DNA of 64,000 bases, from NCBI GenBank assembly GCA_030248215.1, contig JASANG010002616.1, positions 124,001-188,000 on the forward strand, in the 5' to 3' direction. Shown here one piece after another: positions 45,730 through 56,264 of the stretch. Under the pieces are notes generated by a model, which did no database searches, was not told the origin of the DNA, and was given only the letters and a program-made list of their open reading frames with translations. This DNA is from Enoplolaimus lenunculus. Taxonomy: Eukaryota > Nematoda > Enoplea > Enoplida > Thoracostomopsidae. Position 1 is the first letter of the stretch; each line of letters starts with the position of its first letter. Both the position numbers and the translations under genes were made by a program.

Positions 45730-46365
45730 GATGTGGTACAAGCTAAAATAGTGTTGATTTAGTAGAACTAAAAATCTTGGCTATACATATGCCGAAAAAT
45801 AATAGCCTAAATGGTATAACGAAGCTTATTAAAAAGAAATTTCCCGAGATAATTTCGGGCGTTCTCCAAACAACGAATCAGGTTTCGGTACATGGCAACA
45901 AAAACATTGGCTTTATTATGAATCGAAACGTATAAAAAACTAGTAATTTTTGTTTGGTGACCAGAAATATGGAAAACAGTTTCGGAACCAAAAATAGGCT
46001 TAGTTAAGTACTCACAGACACCGCAGTCAAAAAATTTTCAGGTGGGGCATACAAGGGTTTTTAATGACTTACAAGCAAGGTTGAACATTTTCAAGGGAAG
46101 CAAAATTTTTACAAGGCCAGCTGAGCCTCCCTGCTCACCCTTTGACTACGAGCCCGTAAGTGCTTCTAGCGACCATTGATAAAACGTAAGTTGTCTACAC
46201 TTTACTTCCTGGTGAACTTGTAATAGTACACAGCGTCCGTAATGTCCGAAGGCATGGCATAAAATTGATGGATGGCTGTGCAAATTAATTTAGTCCGCAA
46301 AGGTAGTGCGTGTGCTTAGCGGCCCTATGTAAGCCAAATGGGAGCCCTCACAAGCAAGGGCTCTT

Positions 46366-46366
46366 C

Positions 46367-46401
<35 letters not shown>

Positions 46402-46512
46402 TAATAATAATAATAATAATAATAATAATTATAATAATAATAATAAAAATAGTAATAATAATAATAATAATGATGATAAAAATAATAATAATAATAAAAA
46501 TAATAATATATA
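46366..46512. repeat. (AAT)n microsatellite
   Basis: About 147 bp of AAT triplets with GAT, AAA and AGT interruptions. The Asn-rich open frame through it is not a gene. Confidence 0.94.
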
Positions 46513-46598
46513 AATTATTTTAGAAATAAATGCAACATTTTTGATTTCGGCGACCCCTTTACTGAGAATTTGAAATGAGTCCTTACGCACTTGAGCCA

Positions 46599-46770
46599 AT
46601 GTATAAAACAGGACCATAACAGTAGTATAAGCATATGCCTAGGTCTAAGCCTAAGCCTAATCCTAAGCCTAAACCTGAAGCCTAAGCTAAAATTAGTCCA
46701 AGGATTAAAGCTTACTCTATTGCAGTCCCGTGCAAGAACGGTCAGCTCCTGGTCAATACACTGGTCCATA
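46599..46770. mobile_element. Family A MITE
   Basis: CAATGTATAAAACAGGACCA and AACAGTAGTATAAGCATATG open it. It has a short CCTAAG core, ending with CTCTATTGCAGTCCCGTGC, GAACGGTCAGCTCCTGGTC and ACACTGGTCC. Confidence 0.75.
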
Positions 46771-47096
46771 CCTGGAACGCCTATGCTCAAATGATTCTAG
46801 CAAAACAGCTGAAGAAAATGCAACAAAACTACTGATGGATTGAGGATATTCTAAACGGGACTGTTTTGGATAAGTTACAATGGCTAAAAAACACGGAACT
46901 TGAAGCTGAACCCATAGAAGGTCACTAGTAGCAATCCCTGTCATCGTCCTGTATCCGCCTTTGAAGGCGTATAAATATTAGCTGGGTTTCTGAAACCTTA
47001 CATAGACACGTGGGCCCGTACAAGCAGGAACTGCACGTTCTTGCTGAAAATACTTACACGTGTGAATAGGGCATTCAACTACCACCGAGTTTAGTA

Positions 47097-47292
47097 CACT
47101 GTAATTTCCCGTGAGTTGATTTTAACTCAAAATGAGTTGAATTCACTCACAAGCGTGAGCTCTGAATTATGTCTTTCAGACCTCAGACTTCTGAATTGAT
47201 AGAACCTATTCTGAGTTAACTGTAATTAACCGAGAAATAACCAAAAACAACTAATTCTCTCTGAGTTGATTCAACTGTTTGGAACTTACCGG
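47097..47292. mobile_element. Family D MITE, shortened
   Basis: It begins CACTGTAATTTCCCGTGAG after TA and ends near GGAACTTACCGG. It is about 55 bp shorter than full copies, consistent with an internal deletion. Confidence 0.7.
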
Positions 47293-47567
47293 TTACCTGT
47301 TTACAGTGGCGGATTCACAAGTTTCTGACGTGGGAAACGCGATCTATAACAGTTAAAAAAACTCACGAGCGAAGCGCAGAAAAATAATCGAATCTTTAGC
47401 AACTCTACAACTTTCGAACCAGTGAATGGTGAGGTTTGAAATTGAGCACATTTTTAGTATTTAATTGCTTTACATGCGTGACAGTTTTGAGGTTCATAAT
47501 TGCAGGAGTTCATAAGTTTGAAAACCAATCACAAACTGGTGATACGTGATAAATGCATATGAGAGCC

Positions 47568-47915
47568 CATAACAGGGCCGGAACGTTTTTCTGCGGGACT
47601 GTAATAGAGTAAGCTTAAGCTTTAGACTAAGATTTTTGCTTAGGCTTAGGCTTAACCATTTCTCACATGAATATTTTCAATTTCACATGAGATGCACTTT
47701 CAAGGTAAGATTCGATCCCCAGTCTCTCGGGTGGGAGGAAGCGTTGACGATGCCCACTCAGTTATATGAGCTCGACGCTCGAGCCCAACTTAATTGCTCA
47801 TAGTATACTCTATTAAGTTAAAGGGTTACATATAAGCTCATTGTTACGCTTAGACTAAGGCTTAGGAATATGCTTATACTACTGCGTTCCAGCCATGTTC
47901 TATACCTGTGCCCAT
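47568..47915. mobile_element. Family A MITE split by a tRNA-bearing TTAA element
   Basis: The outer family A ends are AGCCCATAACAGGGCCGGAA and CTTATACTACTGCGTTCCAG with TTCTATACCTGTGCCCAT. At 47656 the TTAGGC core breaks at TTAA into ACCATTTCTCACATGAATA. This is the terminus of the TTAA-flanked family seen at 109, 21925 and 36776. That insert ends near 47825 (AAAGGGTTAC), after which the core resumes. The insert is about 90 bp shorter and more diverged than full copies. Confidence 0.82.
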
Positions 47916-48294
47916 ATGAAAATAATATTCCATCATATCTGGTCCCAAAAAATGATAACAAAAAATAAAAAAGAGTAACATATGAAAGAAATAAAAAAAC
48001 GAAAAAAAACAATAAAAAAATTCAATTGTCAACAGTCTGTATACCGCATGAAAGTTGGTGAACGCTTAAGCAAAGGAAACATCAATATTTAATGGCGATT
48101 AGACAACTTTGTATGAGATTCGAAGTGAATTCTGTGTTCGAAAAGCTTAATAAATGTGTAAAAATGAAAAGATATTGAGAAACGTCAAGGGAATTTGAAA
48201 GCGGCATCTTTGCTTTTGAAGCACTGAGAGTTGCATGCGAAGGTATTTAAGCTGGTCGCAAGGGATAGCAACGGGCATCCGCACGCGTCTTTAA

Positions 48295-48410
48295 CTTTTC
48301 TTTGATTTGTGCCGCGCAGCGCCGCGCGGCACCGCACGACGTCGTGCGACTTTGTACGCTGCCGTGCGGCGTTGTGCGTCACAGGAATGCATAGCGCATC
48401 CCTAAGTTGG
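48295..48410. mobile_element. Family F-like fold-back
   Basis: GCGCAGCGCCGCGCGGCACC, GCACGACGTCGTGCGAC and CGCTGCCGTGCGGCGTTGTG form dense GC hairpins. They end CACAGGAATGCATAGCGCAT and CCCTAAG, the family's CCCTAA-type terminus. Confidence 0.55.
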
Positions 48411-48959
48411 GGAAGGGTTAACTTTAGGCTTAGGCTAACGGATAGGCTTTGCCTAAAGCTTTGGCTTAGTGTTATCCCTGCGCTGATGTTTGTGCGTCTA
48501 CTTAGGCATAGGCTCAGAAATATGCTTATACTAACGCCCCTCAAAGTTTGATTGGCTGAAATATTTCAGTTTAGAACGACCTTCAATTTACAGCGTCGCA
48601 GCCTGCTCTATGTAATCGGGTAAGTATAAAATGCTCAGAGGTCAGATTCTGATTTGGCAAATTCTATACAATCCAGGTCCATTTCGTATTCGCGACACGA
48701 AGTTATTTGGGTCTTAACGTATTTTTTACAAACAAAAATTTCTGACTGGAAAAATTATAACGTACCGGAACCTTATCATTTTATCACCAAAAAATTCTGC
48801 CTCCAGTCTCGACCCTTCTGGAACCGGCAGTGCTCCTTTAGATGTGCCAAAAATCCACATTTTTGTCTTGTCCTCAGATTCGAATACAGGCCAAATGATA
48901 GCATTGTATCAAAATAATGACCATTTGTTGTTGAAAATTAGGCTTTTCACGTTATACTT

Positions 48960-49950
48960 ATGCCGCAATCTTTTTCTATTGATTTTACCTTGTGGATTGG
49001 AATTCTTGTCCTTGTGACTTTGTGGAGTTGATCTGCTTTAGGTAATGCGGGCGACTTAGGCGAAAACAGGAGTTTAACGGAATTAGAGTCACGGTAGCTC
49101 AATGTGAGCACGGTGAACCGGCTCTAGGGTGTCAGTAAGCGGAGCGCATAACGCAGAGCCTACGGGCGGTACCACACACAAACAAGTATTTCTGAATTTA
49201 TTCAGAAAAGCATTTTCTGTGGCAAATCTGAAAAGTTTTTCTGATATTTAAGACAATTTTTCTAAAAATAACTATAAAACGTTTATTTTCAGACTTTATT
49301 TTAAAAAATTTTGAAAATTTTTCTGTTATAACAGAAATACTTTTCAAGTGCAACTTGCTAATCATATTTCTTAAATATAAGAAATTTTTTCTAAAATATC
49401 AGAAATATTATTTTGTGTGCAGGGGAAAATCCGGGGATATTTTGGGATGTTTTAAGGGGGTTCTTGGGGTTGTATTCGGAGTTAACGGCGAGGTTGTCGA
49501 TTCTAGCGGGGCTAGTTCGGGCGGTTTTTTTGGGGATTTCTTGGGATTTTGTACGGTTATCTGGGGTTACGGAGTATTTGGGGCTGTCACGTTAAAAGTT
49601 TGCATTTGGTCTTGCACGGTGTGAGCTTGTGACTTAGTGGAACAACAGCGTTAACGCATCGTAGTAGACGTGCGGACAGCACCTAAGCCAAGGAACTTTC
49701 GGCACAGTTAGCTTGCGTAAGGTCGGCAGTATAAGTATATTCCGGTATTAGTGTTTTACTTGTATAGCTTTATCGAGGTGTTGGGGGAATAAAAAGGGAA
49801 ACCTGGCTGCATTACTGAACCAGAGCGATCTAGCGTGATTGAAATACGGACCTAAGCGCGGAGTTGGTGGTTTCATTGAGTATCCGAAATCTCGAACTAT
49901 TTACAGGCGGCTTTGATGGACACCGTATCCCGTAGCATCCATCTCTGTGG
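48960..49950. other. G-rich stretch of unusual composition, interrupted by a hairpin
   Basis: On both sides of the hairpin at 49184-49422 the plus strand is unusually G-rich and T-rich: GGTTCTTGGGGTTGTATTCG, GGGCGGTTTTTTTGGGG. It also has a weak A-box-like GGTAGCTCAATGTGAGCACG. No protein frame is convincing. It may be one old mobile element split by the hairpin. Confidence 0.35.
49184..49422. mobile_element. AT-rich hairpin element
   Basis: CACACAAACAAGTATTTCTG at the left and CAGAAATATTATTTTGTGTG at the right are inverted. The interior tiles TTCAGAAAA / TTTCTGATATT motifs. It interrupts a G-rich sequence that continues on both sides. Confidence 0.65.
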
Positions 49951-50240
49951 GTAATATATTTACATCAGTAAAATTGTATTTCAACTGATAGTAGAATGTT
50001 TTTTGTCAAAATATACTATTATTTCAATTGATATGCTTTTAAATTTTAAAAAATTCACATTATTATATAGTCAAATCAATAGAGTTGAATATATCGACTA
50101 AAATTTCAAACTTTATTATTGCGAGTCTAAGTATTTTTTTACCTCATTTTATGTCAGCATAGCAGAAAAACAGTAGTATTTCCTGATAACAGTTTTACAT
50201 ATTCACAAATAACGACTGTTGTTGTTGTTGTTGTTATGGC

Positions 50241-50540
50241 ATGGCCAATGTAAAAATACAGGGGCGGAACAGTATTATAAGCATATCCGTAAGCCTAAGC
50301 CAAAGCCTAAGCCTAAGAATGAGCATATTCCTAAGCGTAAATCTAAGCCTAAGCCTAAGCGTAAGAATGAATTTATTCCTAAGCCTAAGCCTAAGAAGCC
50401 TAAGCCTAAGCGTAAGAATGAGCATATTCCTAAGCCTAAGCCTAAGCCTAAGCGTAAGAATGAGCATATTCCTAAGCCTAAGTCTACCCTTTTGTAGTCC
50501 CACAGAAAAACGTTACGCCCTTGATCTTTACATGTGCCTT
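50241..50540. mobile_element. Family A MITE with CCTAAG core
   Basis: The left end is TGGCCAATGTAAAAATACAG and GGGCGGAACAGTATTATAAG. The core is CCTAAG runs with CGTAAGAATGAGCATATTCC blocks. The right end is CCACAGAAAAACGTTACGCC and CTTGATCTTTACATGTGCC. Confidence 0.87.
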
Positions 50541-50597
50541 ATACGTTAAACGTACGGGTTATTCTTTTCTAGAAGGGGCGTTAATTTACTGGACCTA

Positions 50598-50740
50598 TGT
50601 ACCGAACAGGGCTGTAATAGTAGTATAAGCATAATCCATAGCCTAAGCCTGAACCTGAGTGTATGCGGAAGGATTAACATATACCTAAGCCAAAGCCTAA
50701 GCCTGGGCAAAAATATATCTGAAGCGCTTATAAGGTTGCA
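50598..50740. mobile_element. Family A MITE, left part
   Basis: GACCTATGTACCGAACAGGG and CTGTAATAGTAGTATAAGC begin it, with a degenerate CCTAAG core up to about 50710. Sequence with family A right-end character (AGAAAAACGTTCCGCCCCTG) appears only at 50971-51002. A roughly 230-bp hAT-like repeat may have split the element. Confidence 0.55.
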
Positions 50741-51344
50741 CGCTAGCGGAACCAAAGGGGGGCGGAACGTCGTAAGCCGCAAGCCCCCAGTCACAATATT
50801 TTTTGCGATAAAACGTAAAAATTGCAAGGTGCCTTCCTTATAATTTTCCCACTAAGAAAATTATATTATAGAAAATGATAAGGACACTACCTTGTGTTTC
50901 ATATCATTTGCTAACAAGTCCCCATCAGAAATTTCCAGATCGGTCGCTACTTGCTCTATGGCATTCTCGCAGAAAAACGTTCCGCCCCTGATCTTTACAT
51001 GTCGATCCAATTACTGAATCAAAAATATGTGGTTCGCTAAAACCCATTTGTTCCAACTTTCCCATGAAGTTCAAAAATTACCGACATTACTCAATTCTGT
51101 ATTTATCGGAGTTCCCTGATAATTCAACTTATTTTCTAGGCCCATATTCTCAAATGTGTGTAGCACCTATCACCGTTGTGGCAGGTCTTGTATCTGCTGA
51201 ACCATTGTCAATGTTGATGCTCAAAATTCAGCACATTCTTTGCATATGATTTTCTCTACTTCTGTACCAATTTTGAGTTTAACAACTGCAATAATTGGAT
51301 TTGAAAACTTATTACTAACTGATGATAGTTGCTATAAGTATTTG

Positions 51345-51812
51345 AGCCAATGTAAAGAACAGAAGCAGAACAGTATTATAAGCATATTCCTAAGTTTAAG
51401 CGTAAGCGTAAGAATGAGCATATTCCTCAGCCTAAGCCTAAGCCTAATCCTATGCGTAAGAATGAGCATATTTGAAAGCCTAAGCCTAAGCCTAAGCCTA
51501 AGCGTAAGAATGAGCATATTCCTAAGCCTAAGCCTAAGCGTAATCCTAAGCGTAAGAATGAGCATATTTGAAAGCCTAAGCCTAAGCCTAAGCCTAAGCG
51601 TAAGAATGAGCATATTCCTAAGCCTAAGCCTAAGCCTAATCCTATGCGTAAGAACGAGCATATTTCAAAGCCTAAGCCTAAGCCTAAGCGTAACAATGAG
51701 CATATTTCTAAGCCTAAGCCTAAGCCAAGCTAAAAGTAGTCTAAAGCTTAAGTTTACTCAGTTCTAGTCTAACAGAAAAACGTTCCGCCCCTGATCTTTT
51801 ACATGGGCTAGC
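51345..51812. mobile_element. Family A MITE with long core
   Basis: GCCAATGTAAAGAACAGAAG and CAGAACAGTATTATAAGC open the element. The core alternates CCTAAG runs with CGTAAGAATGAGCATATTCC or ...ATATTTGAAAG blocks in a higher-order pattern of about 110 bp. It ends AGTCTAAAGCTTAAGTTTAC, AAAACGTTCCGCCCCTGATC and TTTTACATGGGC. Confidence 0.88.
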
Positions 51813-52123
51813 ATTTGATAATACGGGCCTTATCGAAATAGCCGTAAGTTAACCATTATTATAAACCACATGGTGTCGCCCGGCGCCATTCCGTACCGCG
51901 TGACCTTCTGCATCGCAGAAAAGTATATCCGCTGTTTCGGCAATCCACACCGACGCTGCCCTGGCTCCTGGATTCATGGATGGTCTTTTGGCGCTGGTAA
52001 GAGGATTCTAATGGATTGCTGGACGCCTTCAAATATGGTTGCGGGGCTTAAGGGCACTAAAATTAAAACGATGAAGATTTCTAAACAGTAATAAAATGAT
52101 TTGCATCCTGCTTGTAGATTTCG

Positions 52124-52373
52124 GCCAATGTTACTTTGAGGGGCGTAACAGTAGATTATGCGTATTCCTAAGCCTAAGCCTAAGTCTAAGTCTAAGCCTA
52201 AGCCTAAGTCTAAGTCTAAGCCTAAGCCTAATCCTAAGCGTTCCAAAATTGTTTTCCTAAGCCTAAAGGCCTATGCTTAAGCCTACGCCTAAGCAAAAAA
52301 TGTAATCTAGAATCTAAATCTACTCTTTTATGGACCCACCAGAAACCTGGACGCTCCTTAAAGTAACATGAGC
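52124..52373. mobile_element. Family B MITE
   Basis: GGCCAATGTTACTTTGAGGG with GCGTAACAGTAGATTATGC at the left. The CCTAAG/TCTAAG core is longer than in the other copies. ATGTAATCTAGAATCTAAAT and CACCAGAAACCTGGACGCTC with TTAAAGTAACATGAG close it. Confidence 0.87.
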
Positions 52374-52501
52374 CTCAAAAGGCGATGTGTTGATAGAACG
52401 GTTGTTTGTTCGAACCTCTATAACTAAACTTAATACAGTTGTCATTGGCAATTATATACATATAAGTTTTTTTACCTCTGGGCAAACCGCATCACTCATA
52501 T

Positions 52502-52829
52502 CAAGAGTGGATGATGCATACTGTAACAAGAGTATGCAACTGGGTACATTCTGTGTAAAAAACAATGTATCCGGCACAATGTATCCGGCACGCGTTGAAT
52601 TTTTGACCACCCCCCTTTTTAGAGAGGGGTACAACCTTTGCGAATCACGACACTTTATGTATCCGTCAACAAAAATGATCCGCTTATTGTTTAATTTAGG
52701 GTTTTGCATGTGACAACGACCCCCTTCTAAACAAAAGGGAGCCGGCCAAAAACGCAACGCCCGGTGGTACATTTTGTGCCATGCGATACAGCAAGCGTTG
52801 CACACTCTTGTATTATGCACTCTTGCTGA
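52502..52829. mobile_element. Family E MITE
   Basis: CAAGAGTGGATGATGCATAC and AACAAGAGTATGCAACTGGG to GCGTTGCACACTCTTGTATT and ATGCACTCTTG. It has internal hairpin halves around GACCACCCCCCTTTTTAGAG and GACCCCCTTCTAAACAAAAG. It contains the short direct duplication ACAATGTATCCGGCAC. Confidence 0.82.
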
Positions 52830-53129
52830 TATATATATATTATATATATCTAGGTAACATGGAGCCCCAAGCATTGTTTATAGCATATAATTTGTAAGCC
52901 TCTGAGTATGAAGCCATTTTTATGGCATAAAACGTGCCTACCATCTGTTTTCATTCTTCGGCCTTTATTGGTTGGTACCTTATACATTACTGTTTTAATA
53001 TAAAATAAAGCTTACAAATAATATTTTTAAATGTCTAAGCATGAATTTTACGATATAGGATTTTTTGTTGGGATTGTATCCCGGTGCCGTGCCATAATTG
53101 CTCCTCGCTATATCGTTCCCCCTGTCATA

Positions 53130-53475
53130 ATTTATCCATGTCATATTTTCTCTTCCTGTCATATTTCTTTGCTGCCATATTTTCGCCTGCCATTATTTTC
53201 CCCTGTAATATTTTTGCCCGGCCATATTTTACCCCTGCCATATGTCCCCCCCGTCATAATTTCTCCCCTGCTATATTTTCTCTCCTGCCATATTTCCCCT
53301 AGCCATATTTTCTCCCTGCCACATTTTACCCCTGCCATAATTTTTCTCTGCCATATTTTCCTCCTGCCATATTTTCCCTATGCCATATTTCACCCCTGAC
53401 ATATTTTCCCACTGCCATATTTTCCCCCTGCCATATTTTCCCTCTGCCATACTTCACACCTGCCATACTTTCCCA
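53130..53475. repeat. Pyrimidine-rich minisatellite CTGCCATATTTTCCC
   Basis: About 19 imperfect units of 16-19 bp with consensus CTGCCATATTTTCCCC run in a strongly strand-asymmetric C/T-rich block. Unit length and sequence drift, and open frames across it are repeat artefacts. Confidence 0.88.
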
Positions 53476-54045
53476 CTCACCATCTTTTTCGTTCAAAATT
53501 ATTTTCGCTGCCGAACAGCTGGATTTCAGAAATACCGGATACCGGAACCACCGCAGAATAGTGAATTTCCTACAGGAACCACAGCCGGATGTGATCCAAA
53601 TTGTACAATATAGTTTTGAGTTATACAGATATCTCATTCAATATATTGGAGATTCATTGAGAAATCCAGGTACAGGTTAAATGCTGGTCAAAGGTGCCAG
53701 TTCAATAAATATAAAACCATATTTATTGTACTACTATCGGCACTAACGGATCTAGGGGGGGGGGGCGGAGGGTGGCCTACACCCCCCGTCAGAAATTTTT
53801 TGTGTTAAAATGGTGAGTTCCCTACCTTGCAATGTTTTTCCCCTTAGAAAATTTTTTTGTAAAAACACATTTTTCCCCGCAGAATTTTTTTGTGATATTG
53901 GCATGATATCATAAGTGATTTAGACCCAAAGTTATTATTCATATTTAGTTTATTGTTTTACTTGCTCAATGCTTTTGACATATATCATATATAGTACAAA
54001 ACCGGTATATATTCTAAATAATACATAGTGTATTTTTCACATGTA

Positions 54046-54483
54046 CTGTAGTGACCCGAATAAAGAGGGGGTAACAAAAAGGAGGGACCCCATTTTGAGT
54101 CCCAATCAATAGGTGTCCGTATCCCTAATAAGAGTCCGTAATCGGATAAAGTCCCGAAACACAATTAGAGTACATAAATGTCAAATAAATGACTCCAGGA
54201 CCAAATAACTTGAGTTCGAAACTTTAAAGCGTACTTAAGTTTTGAAAGTACATTCGTAAGTATAACCTTGCATTATCGCTCGCTTTTGATACAAGACAAA
54301 TAAACTTTTAATTCTACGGTTAGTTGCAATACCGGATATTATATCAGTAACGAAGGGCGGCAGAGGGCGAGTTAAAAATAAACAGTCCGTAACCGAATAA
54401 CAGGGGTCAACTCTGGAGAGGCCAAATAAATAGCAGTCCCCCCTCTTATTCGGGTCAGTACAGTAACAGCCGAAACCTAGGAC
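54046..54483. mobile_element. Family C MITE, full length
   Basis: It is also 438 bp, with the same ends CTGTAGTGACCCGAATAAA and TTATTCGGGTCAGTACAG and TA on each side. It is in the opposite internal orientation to the copy at 43455. Identical length indicates copies of one master element. Confidence 0.92.
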
Positions 54484-55131
54484 TCACAAGGCTTGGACGG
54501 TTTTATTCGGTTCGTCTACTGTTTCCACTTATGCTTAGGTTTAGGCTTTAAATAAAAGTTTAAGCGAAGGTTTAGCCTTAGGTAAGCCTATTTTTGAAAC
54601 CTAAGCCTAAACCTACTGAGTGTATTCTCAAACGGTGTAGCACTTATCACCAGTTAGTGATTGGGTATTGAAACTTTCGAATTACTGGAACGGCGAACAT
54701 AGAAATTCATCACAATTTTTAGGTTTTAATTTTACCTTTGCCAAGCTTAAGCTTACTCTATTGCAGTCCCATTAGAAAAACGTTCCGCCGCTGATTTTTA
54801 CATGGGCCAACACTGAAAAGCTTTGTAAGGAAGGTAAAATTTTAGATAATAGATTTAACTAAGTGCCGTACATAAAGAAACCGTAGGCTCCGACTAAGGA
54901 GGGAGATCCTTGTATCCAATGGACCCTCAAAAATTTTCAAATACGGAATATTTACCAGTCAACCTAAGATTGCTCTTTCAGTTATATTTAATTAGGTTCG
55001 TTTTTTCGATTTGCTAATGCTCACAAGGTTAATGAAGATAAATACTTCAAAAAAATTTATCATTTCTTGACTTAGGGGTTCTACCTGTTCGCACCCTTGG
55101 CACATTACTGACTTAATATTTTGTTTTTATG

Positions 55132-55325
55132 ACCAATGTAAATAACAGGGGCAGAACAGTATTATAAGCCTATTCCTAAGCCTAAGCCAAAGCCTAGGCG
55201 TTAGAATAAGCATATTCCTAAGCAAAAGCCTAAGCCTACGCATAAGCCAAGCAAAAAATTAGTGTAAAGTTTAAGCTTTTCTAGTCTTACAGAAAAACGT
55301 TCCGCCCCTGATATTTACATGGTCC
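55132..55325. mobile_element. Family A MITE
   Basis: GACCAATGTAAATAACAGGG and GCAGAACAGTATTATAAGCC start it. A short core follows, then AAAACGTTCCGCCCCTGATA and TTTACATGGTCC. The termini are clear inverted matches. Confidence 0.85.
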
Positions 55326-55394
55326 GTGTTTATTTTGGGGATACGATCACCATAATATAGGACTAAACGTTATTTGCAAGTCGGTCAGGTTCCC

Positions 55395-55447
55395 GTAATG
55401 AAGCCATCATAGGTCTTCCATGCGTAAGGTTGCGTGTTCGAATCCTT
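55395..55447 (+). other. tRNA-like 3' half
   Basis: TAAGGTTGCGTGTTCGAATC and CTTGCAC carry a B-box-like motif. The 5' half is only weakly tRNA-like (CCATCATAGGTCTTCCATGC). It is probably a SINE relic. Confidence 0.35.
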
Positions 55448-55515
55448 GCACATATTAACCGTAGGTAAAATCTTTAATTGAGTTGAATTTAGTTTTGTTT
55501 ATCTTAACTTTTATC

Positions 55516-56023
55516 AGTCAAAAAGTGATTTTTTATTTAAATTTTCAAAACATTCATAAATTATTACTTAAAATGGAGGAATATGGCATTATTACACTGT
55601 AAATTCCAGTGAGTTGATTTGAACTCAGTATGAGTTGAATCCACTCAGAGGTCTGAGCACTGAATTAGCTCTTTCAGAACTCAGAAGTCTGAATTGATTT
55701 AACTCATCCTGAGTTAATTTGTCAACTCACACGGAATTAAATCAACTTAGAGTGGGTTATTATCTACTGTTGTTAACTCAGAAATAGCCAGAAATAACTA
55801 ATGCTGTCTCTGAATTGATTAATCAACTCATTAGAATTTACAGTGTAATGACGATTTGAAAAAGTGATTTTTTTAACTTAAATTTTTAGAAAATTCATAA
55901 ATTATTACTTAAAATGGAAGAAAATGGCATTATTAATGACGATTTGAAAAAGTGATTTTTTTAACTTAAATTTTTAGAAAATTCATAAATTATTACTTAA
56001 AATGGAAGAAAATGGCATTATTA
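55516..56023 (+). repeat. Triplicated 3' splice-site and exon-start unit, one copy split by a MITE
   Basis: Two exact 88-bp units (55848-55935 and 55936-56023) each hold the run ATGACGATTTGAAAAAGTGA, the acceptor-like AAATTTTTAG and the exon start ATGGAAGAAAATGGC. They lie directly before the working exon a. A third, older copy (55516-55594) reads GGAGGAATATGGC, has lost the AG, and is separated from the others by a family D element. Using the acceptor of the second copy would run into TGA after about 20 codons, so only the last acceptor gives an open frame. Confidence 0.9.
55595..55845. mobile_element. Family D MITE inserted in a duplicated exon start
   Basis: A 251-bp element starting CACTGTAAATTCCAGTGAG and ending CTCATTAGAATTTACAGTG, with TA on each side (55593-55594 and 55846-55847). 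The neighbouring uninterrupted copy reads GGCATTATTAATGACGATTT. This one reads GGCATTATTA, element, TAATGACG. The target was therefore TA and was duplicated. The interior is a series of AACTCAGAATGAGTT-like short palindromes. Confidence 0.93.
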
Positions 56024-56124
56024 ATGACGATTTGTACCGCAACATTCTTCAGTGTTTAGTTTATGCAGCGACTGACAGACGAGTTGGATGTGATACTGAA
56101 AGTTTAATTGAACATTGCGCAACG
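55978..56124 (+). CDS. Unidentified gene, exon a
   Basis: Forty-nine codons: KIHKLLLKMEENGIINDDLY, then RNILQCLVYAATDRRVGCDT and ESLIEHCAT. The acceptor is AAATTTTTAG and the donor ACG/GTAAGT, phase 0. The Met at codon 9 has a good AAAATGG context, so it could be the start. The helical sequence upstream of it and the acceptor suggest an internal exon. The 3' splice-site region and the first codons are repeated upstream at an 88-bp period. Only this last copy leads into an open frame. I do not recognise the family. Spacing of helices in the seven exons loosely recalls the MUN region of UNC13D/BAIAP3-type exocytosis proteins, which is a weak inference. Confidence 0.7.
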
Positions 56125-56264
56125 GTAAGTTGGTTTCTGTACACGTCGCTATATTTAAAGATAAGGCTTAGGCTTACGCTTAGGTAAATGCTTAGGAAAC
56201 GGCTTAGACGTAGACATAGGTACGCTTTTGTTAAGGCTTGCGTAAACGCTTAAGCCTGTCCTTT

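Noticed and set aside
49355-49624. A Gly/Val/Phe-rich frame of 89 residues
   Set aside because: It results from G/T-rich composition, begins in the AT hairpin element, and has no splice or start support.
53031-53640. Overlapping Pro/Phe/His-rich frames
   Set aside because: They arise from the CTGCCATATTTTCCC minisatellite, which is open in more than one frame.
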